NCBI GenBank assembly: GCA_030066455.1
Contig: JASJBQ010000184.1
Coordinates: 1-10,303, forward strand
Direction of reading: 5' to 3'
DNA from: Desulfobacterales bacterium
Lineage (GTDB): Bacteria; Desulfobacterota; Desulfobacteria; Desulfobacterales; UBA5852
Length of the DNA: 10,303 nucleotides
Part shown: positions 7,179 through 10,303 of the stretch, piece after piece
Layout: every line of letters starts with the position of its first letter
Numbering within the stretch: position 1 is the stretch's first letter
Made by a program: the position numbers and the translations under genes
Notes under the pieces: model-generated
Told to the model about the DNA's origin: nothing
The model's input: only the letters and a program-made list of their open reading frames with translations
Database searches by the model: none

Positions 7179-7616
7179 ATGAAGCGATGCATTCATCTGT
7201 TGATCATGATCGTGAGCCTCACCGTCATGGTTTCATGTGCCGGTCGACATTCGCATTATTACAACACGCAGCGCGGTGCGGCTATCGGGGCCGGTGTCGG
7301 CGCGCTGTCGGGGCACCTTCTCGGTCGCGACGGCAGAGCCACCTTGATCGGCGCCGGCGTGGGGACCTTGCTGGGGGCGGTTGTCGGCAATGCCGTTGAC
7401 CAGCGGCATCAAATTGCACGCGAGGCCGCCTTGAACGATCGGCGCATTGTCTACTACGATCGGGAAGAGGATTATGCGCTCGAGGCCATTCCGGGTCCGA
7501 GGGACCAGCAGACCAAATGTCGCAAGGTGACCAAGCGTGAATGGGACAAAGGGTATCTCGTCAGCGAAAAGGTTGAAGAGATTTGCGAAGGCGAAAAGCA
7601 GACGCGGACCTACTGA
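7179..7616 (+). CDS. Glycine-zipper outer-membrane lipoprotein (17 kDa antigen/SlyB-like)
   Basis: 145 residues. A signal peptide ends at VMVSC, so C20 is a probable lipidated Cys; Met at -3 is a slightly unusual lipobox. Residues about 33-74 form a glycine zipper of two short membrane-inserting helices (GAAIGAGVGALSG, then IGAGVGTLLGAVVG), as in the Rick_17kDa_Anti/SlyB-type family. Residues about 112-145 are a compact tail with C114 and C136, which could pair in a disulfide, ending KVEEICEGEKQTRTY. This tail resembles that of other small envelope lipoproteins. Such proteins are tied to outer-membrane integrity. The gene has its own ribosome-binding site and is 227 bases from the third caspase gene, so it is probably a separate transcript. 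Confidence 0.82.
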   Translation: MKRCIHLLIMIVSLTVMVSCAGRHSHYYNTQRGAAIGAGVGALSGHLLGRDGRATLIGAGVGTLLGAVVGNAVDQRHQIAREAALNDRRIVYYDREEDYALEAIPGPRDQQTKCRKVTKREWDKGYLVSEKVEEICEGEKQTRTY

Positions 7617-7640
7617 CAGCGCAATATGTCGCTCCGGCAT

Positions 7641-7695
7641 CCCGGATCTGAGTTCGTGTCTGAGGGTCTAAACACATGAATTCAGATAGACCGGG
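7641..7695 (+). ncRNA. Long nested hairpin, possible structured 3' UTR or small RNA
   Basis: Arms pair in order: CCCGG (7641-7645) with CCGGG (7691-7695); ATCTGAGTTC (7646-7655) with GAATTCAGAT (7678-7687, one G-U pair); GTGT (7656-7659) with ACAC (7672-7675). Only a 3-base and a 2-base bulge interrupt it, and the apical loop is 12 bases. That makes 19 pairs in 55 bases, starting 25 bases after the lipoprotein stop. There is no T-run on this strand, so it is not a standard terminator. It may be a 3' stabiliser, a small RNA fold, or a palindromic mobile repeat. Confidence 0.4.
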
Positions 7696-8006
7696 GGAAT
7701 CGCCAGAAGCACTGCGGCTGAAAAAAACCTGTGATGACGTGCCAGCCCCTAACCGATTAAATCTGAAAACGGATTATATGCAGGCTCTGTGTAGCTCTAA
7801 TTTCGAGGCAAGCACTGGGGGCCACGGAGATTTTTTTGCCTCCTTAGGCCTTTGATCCGATTGCTGGGGAAAAATTGGAATATATCAAGAATAGCCGCCA
7901 ACCTCCGATGCAGCTATATAGCTAGCACAAGTTCAGTCGAACTGCAGATACGTTGGAGATATACGTAATTTGAGTGGGTTTGCAATAACTGTGTTAAGAA
8001 GCTATC
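7696..8006. other. Non-coding stretch between convergent genes
   Basis: No gene can be supported here. Short frames on either strand lack a ribosome-binding site or a recognisable protein. Composition looks lower in GC than to the left. Small symmetric features are GAGGCAA (7805-7811) against TTGCCTC (7836-7842), a 12-base palindrome AGCTATATAGCT (7912-7923), and CAGT-CGA-ACTG near 7934-7944. Their function is not evident. Confidence 0.5.
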
Positions 8007-8040
8007 AAAAGGGCCAGAAATCGTTATGTATGGTCTGGCC
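8007..8040 (-). terminator. Candidate intrinsic terminator of the patatin gene
   Basis: Read on the minus strand, GGCCAGA (8040-8034) pairs perfectly with TCTGGCC (8018-8012) and is followed by C and TTTT (8010-8007). It lies 89 bases past the patatin stop. The 15-base loop is long and the T-run short, so it is a weak example. Confidence 0.4.
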
Positions 8041-8128
8041 GTCTGGGACGCTCTATTGGTTCGCTATCCGCGCTCTTTATTCCCTACAAAACCAAGATCT
8101 AATAAATCGGTTCTCTTTGACGCTGATT

Positions 8129-9397
8129 CTACTTTACTTTGGACGAGCGGTCCGCGCTCCCAGAGTATTCGATCAGCTCATCCGGGTCTAGCCGAGGTGG
8201 AACCTTGGCCCACTCGTATCCTGCACTGGCCTTTTCGAACGCGTAGTCGTAGACCTTGCGCATCGTAACCAGGTCGAACACCATGGGATCGATTTCAGGA
8301 AAGGTGTCGTCGGGAATCGCTGCCAGGTTGAAATCGATGTTGTTGCGGTTCGCGAGCACGTAGATGCGGAATAGGCTGGAATCGGCACTCAATGTGAAGA
8401 CGTCGTTGATGGTGGCAGAGGCAATAGACAAGGATGAGCCCTCAACGATGCTGCGTTTGATCTCTTCGTCCGCCCTGCCGTTCAGGATCACGTAGAGCGA
8501 GGCCTCGACCTCGTCCTCCAAGCCGCCCTCCTCCAGCGTTTCCTTGAAGTCCAGCATAAACCCGCGCAGAAATATCTGCGACTTCACACCGCCGTCCACA
8601 TGCATCTCGTAATAATTCGCTCCATTAACCTCGACATCGAAGTAGACCGGCGGGAACAACACCGGGACCGAGCAGGAGGCCAGAATAACGTTCCGGTAGC
8701 GTTTCAGCTTGTCTGTCCGCTTGCTTGATGCAATGGCCCCCATGTCCCAGATACTGAACTCCCGGGTGTCCATGTTCGAGGTGCCGATAAACAAACGGTG
8801 TCCGTTGGCATGCTTGGCAGCCACTGCCGCAAGGACGTCGTCGGTGAAATAGCGTTCGATGAGTTCCTTCAGCGGCGCCGTATCCCAGGCCGACTCCCCC
8901 AGTAAGCCGCCGAGGAGACTCCGCTTGGTGTAGATCTCGTCAGTGCCGTATTTCGTGTACATTTCCGTCAGTTTGTCATCGTACTCGGATCCCAGGAAGG
9001 CGAATGTTGCCTGCAGCGATCCCGTGCTGATACCAGTGACGACCTTGAAGTTGGGTCGCGTACCGGCTTTCGTCCAACCCGACAGGAAGCCGGCTCCAAA
9101 GGCACCGGCTGAACCACCACCGGAGAGTACCAGGATCGCGTACTCGGTATTCCCATCTTTGTCCGAATCAAACCAACCTACAGGCTCGTCCCGGATAGAC
9201 GCAATGAGCGACTGCTCGAGTTGGGAGTCCGGTTCATCCTGGTCATCATCGAGATGCATCGCCCCCCAGGGGTAAGTTATCGGGCTGCCGGCAGGCGGCG
9301 CTGGCGGGCGGGTCGATCGCATGGTCGAAAAAAGGATCCAGCCCGTCACCATCAACGTACCAAACACAGCAAAAAGGGACAGCAACAGCTTCTTCAA
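8129..9397 (-). CDS. Membrane-anchored or exported patatin-like phospholipase
   Basis: Predicted serine lipid acyl hydrolase of the patatin family, 422 residues. An N-terminal hydrophobic segment (about 3-24) follows MKK. It lacks a clear cleavage site and is followed by a Pro-rich stretch, so it could be a signal anchor or a signal peptide. The catalytic domain spans about 86-275: oxyanion loop GGGSAGAFG (93-101), nucleophile S124 in GISTGS, and catalytic D268 in the DGG motif. The Ser-Asp dyad is complete. Just before the domain, residues 77-82 read DSDKDG, a possible calcium-binding turn. The C-terminal part (about 300-422) is family-typical but without a named domain. The start is TTG at 9397, with GGAGG 5 bases upstream; the frame gives MKKLLLSLF. 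The gene is convergent to the lipoprotein and divergent in strand from the caspase cluster, so co-regulation is not implied. Confidence 0.86.
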   Translation of the reverse strand: MKKLLLSLFAVFGTLMVTGWILFSTMRSTRPPAPPAGSPITYPWGAMHLDDDQDEPDSQLEQSLIASIRDEPVGWFDSDKDGNTEYAILVLSGGGSAGAFGAGFLSGWTKAGTRPNFKVVTGISTGSLQATFAFLGSEYDDKLTEMYTKYGTDEIYTKRSLLGGLLGESAWDTAPLKELIERYFTDDVLAAVAAKHANGHRLFIGTSNMDTREFSIWDMGAIASSKRTDKLKRYRNVILASCSVPVLFPPVYFDVEVNGANYYEMHVDGGVKSQIFLRGFMLDFKETLEEGGLEDEVEASLYVILNGRADEEIKRSIVEGSSLSIASATINDVFTLSADSSLFRIYVLANRNNIDFNLAAIPDDTFPEIDPMVFDLVTMRKVYDYAFEKASAGYEWAKVPPRLDPDELIEYSGSADRSSKVK

Positions 9398-9402
9398 GGT
9401 GT

Positions 9403-9407
9403 CCTCC
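9403..9407 (-). promoter_or_regulatory. Ribosome-binding site for the TTG-started patatin gene
   Basis: On the minus strand GGAGG is 5 bases before TTG 9397. It decides the start, because no ATG gives both a ribosome-binding site and the N-terminal hydrophobic segment. Confidence 0.65.
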
Positions 9408-9511
9408 GTTCTGGAATGGAGTGATCAGCTGATTCAATCGACACGCCTGCCATGTGAATATCTAAGGATTGATAGAGGGGAAGGGGCGGACCAGTTGGTC
9501 AGGTTCACCCC

Positions 9512-9542
9512 ATAGTAATTGGATTAGGATCGGCTATCTCAA
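9512..9542 (-). promoter_or_regulatory. Weak candidate promoter for the patatin gene
   Basis: Read on the minus strand, TTGAGA (9542-9537) is followed after 19 bases by TACTAT (9517-9512). The spacer is longer than ideal. It would give a leader of about 105 bases. One arm of the inverted repeat at 9516-9525 overlaps the -10, so a repressor or structure there could affect it. Confidence 0.22.
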
Positions 9543-9599
9543 GAATTCAGCACCCTGATTAGTGCGGGACTTGCAGATACATGCAATCGAATCCAATTA
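9516..9599. repeat. Widely spaced perfect inverted repeat between patatin and M16-like genes
   Basis: TAATTGGATT (9516-9525) and AATCCAATTA (9590-9599) are perfect 10-base inverted arms 64 bases apart. A second near-inverted pair, CGGCTATCT (9531-9539) and AGATAAGCCG (9601-9610, one extra base), is interleaved with it, so the two stems cannot simply nest. Possible paired operator sites or remnants of an inserted element. No target-site duplication was found by eye. Confidence 0.4.
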
Positions 9600-9643
9600 A
9601 AGATAAGCCGGTGTAGTCTGTACTGTTAGGATTTAAAGTTAAC

Positions 9644-10303
9644 TTAAATTGGACCGCACACTAGCGACACGCGGTCCCATTCTGCGTAGTTCCGGATGTA
9701 GGAAAAGAGTTTATTTGAGTTCAATTCCCGGACACGCTGGGCGACCAAAACATCCAGGCTTCCCTCCACTTTTCTATATTTTCCGGTTTCGGCCAGAGCA
9801 GCGTCCCTCATCATCGTCATCCGGTCTTGCGGTATTGCAAGTGAAGACAGCGCCCTGCTCGCGAGTCGGTTTTTTAGCGCATCCACCCGCTCATCCGTAA
9901 CAAATTCGGGTAGCCCCCTCCATTGCTGACCAAGGTATTTTATGGCATCTTCTGCCCGGTCGTGAGAAAGGCGTATCAGGAAAAATTGGCTCCCCCAATT
10001 TGAAAACGCCTCGGTCATACTGAAAGCGCCATAAATCCAGTGGCGTTCATTCCTGAACCACTGGTTGAGAAGGGATTCCGGTCCATCAGCCATGAGCACC
10101 TCAAAAGCCAGTGCGGCCCAGTATCTTGTCGTATTTCTCGGAACCGAACCGAATCCTGCAAGCACGCCTAAACCGGAACCTTTTCCCGACATTTTCTTGT
10201 TGATTCTAACCGGGCGGTAGTCCGGCAGAACCTGAGCAGAAGTTGAGGCCTCGATTTTTGAGGAATCGCATGAGGAAGCGGCTTCAGGAAAATCCTGGAA
10301 TGC
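9644..10303 (-). CDS. C-terminal part of a probable M16-family (insulinase-like) peptidase, 5' end outside window
   Basis: The frame is open from the right edge to the TAA at 9644-9646, about 219 residues, so the gene is truncated by the window. An internal ATG at 10192 would make a 182-residue protein, but the upstream frame has no stop and reads as continuous protein (PDYRPVRINKK before that Met). The pattern fits the C-terminal domain of M16 zinc peptidases: GVLAGFGSVPRNTTRYWAAL, then MADGPESLLNQWFRNERHWIYG (family form: GG-x-SRL, then REKRGLAY), a helical stretch with VDALKNRLASRALSSL, and a closing DRVSLVCGP like the family's final strand. This domain carries no zinc site, so activity would depend on the part outside. 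The motifs are degenerate and the family call is moderate. It is upstream of the patatin gene on the same strand with a 246-base gap. Confidence 0.5.
   Translation of the reverse strand, partial: AFQDFPEAASSCDSSKIEASTSAQVLPDYRPVRINKKMSGKGSGLGVLAGFGSVPRNTTRYWAALAFEVLMADGPESLLNQWFRNERHWIYGAFSMTEAFSNWGSQFFLIRLSHDRAEDAIKYLGQQWRGLPEFVTDERVDALKNRLASRALSSLAIPQDRMTMMRDAALAETGKYRKVEGSLDVLVAQRVRELNSNKLFSYIRNYAEWDRVSLVCGPI

Noticed and set aside
7805..7842. GAGGCAA/TTGCCTC stem as an intrinsic terminator
   Set aside because: The T-run is inside the stem-loop, not after it, on either strand, and the interior is 24 bases.
7970..8268. Two short plus-strand frames of 73 and 80 codons in the convergent gap
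   Set aside because: They overlap the patatin terminator and 3' end, and show no clear ribosome-binding site or domain.

Overview
The window looks like a Gram-negative, moderately GC-rich chromosome segment. The suggestion comes from OmpA/peptidoglycan-binding, glycine-zipper lipoprotein, DUF4384-caspase and PEGA-type proteins, all with Sec signals. A deltaproteobacterial (Desulfobacterota) or related proteobacterial host fits best. This is inferred from family resemblance; no taxonomic marker gene is present. There is no rRNA, tRNA, transposase, integrase or CRISPR array.

Layout. Positions 140-6951 hold a same-strand run of four genes for exported proteins. In order they are: a type I metacaspase-like peptidase with a DUF4384 tail (140-1564); a TPR plus OmpA-domain protein (1585-2502); a second caspase-fold peptidase with a DUF4384 tail (2858-4582); and a third caspase-fold peptidase joined to a PEGA-like module and a calcium-motif beta-propeller (4618-6951). 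A 355-base gap at 2503-2857 carries a hairpin and a GC-rich, inverted-repeat-bearing intergenic element, so the run is probably two transcription units (1+2 and 3+4). A small glycine-zipper lipoprotein follows (7179-7616). A 512-base non-coding stretch with an unusually long nested hairpin comes next. Then, on the minus strand, there is a membrane-anchored patatin-like phospholipase (8129-9397) and the C-terminal part of a probable M16-family (insulinase-like) peptidase that runs off the right edge (9644-10303).

How the genes may work together. All three caspase-fold proteins keep the His/Cys dyad and the Asp two residues before the Cys that forms the basic-residue pocket in metacaspases. All three have signal peptides, so they should act in the periplasm or on the cell surface, not in the cytosol. 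The second and third carry a perfect EF-hand-type loop inside the caspase domain, the third has three more DxDxDG loops in its propeller, and the neighbouring patatin has a DxDxDG segment before its catalytic domain. The OmpA protein could hold an assembly at the peptidoglycan. An exported, calcium-responsive, wall-tethered proteolytic module is the most interesting reading; its substrate and purpose cannot be read from the sequence. Linking the patatin and M16 genes to this module rests only on proximity: they are on the opposite strand beyond a non-coding gap.

Three of the coding starts are TTG codons (140, 2858, 9397), each preceded by a GGAG-type ribosome-binding site. Base composition appears lower in GC to the right of about 7620, most clearly in the intergenic stretches; this was judged by eye, not computed.
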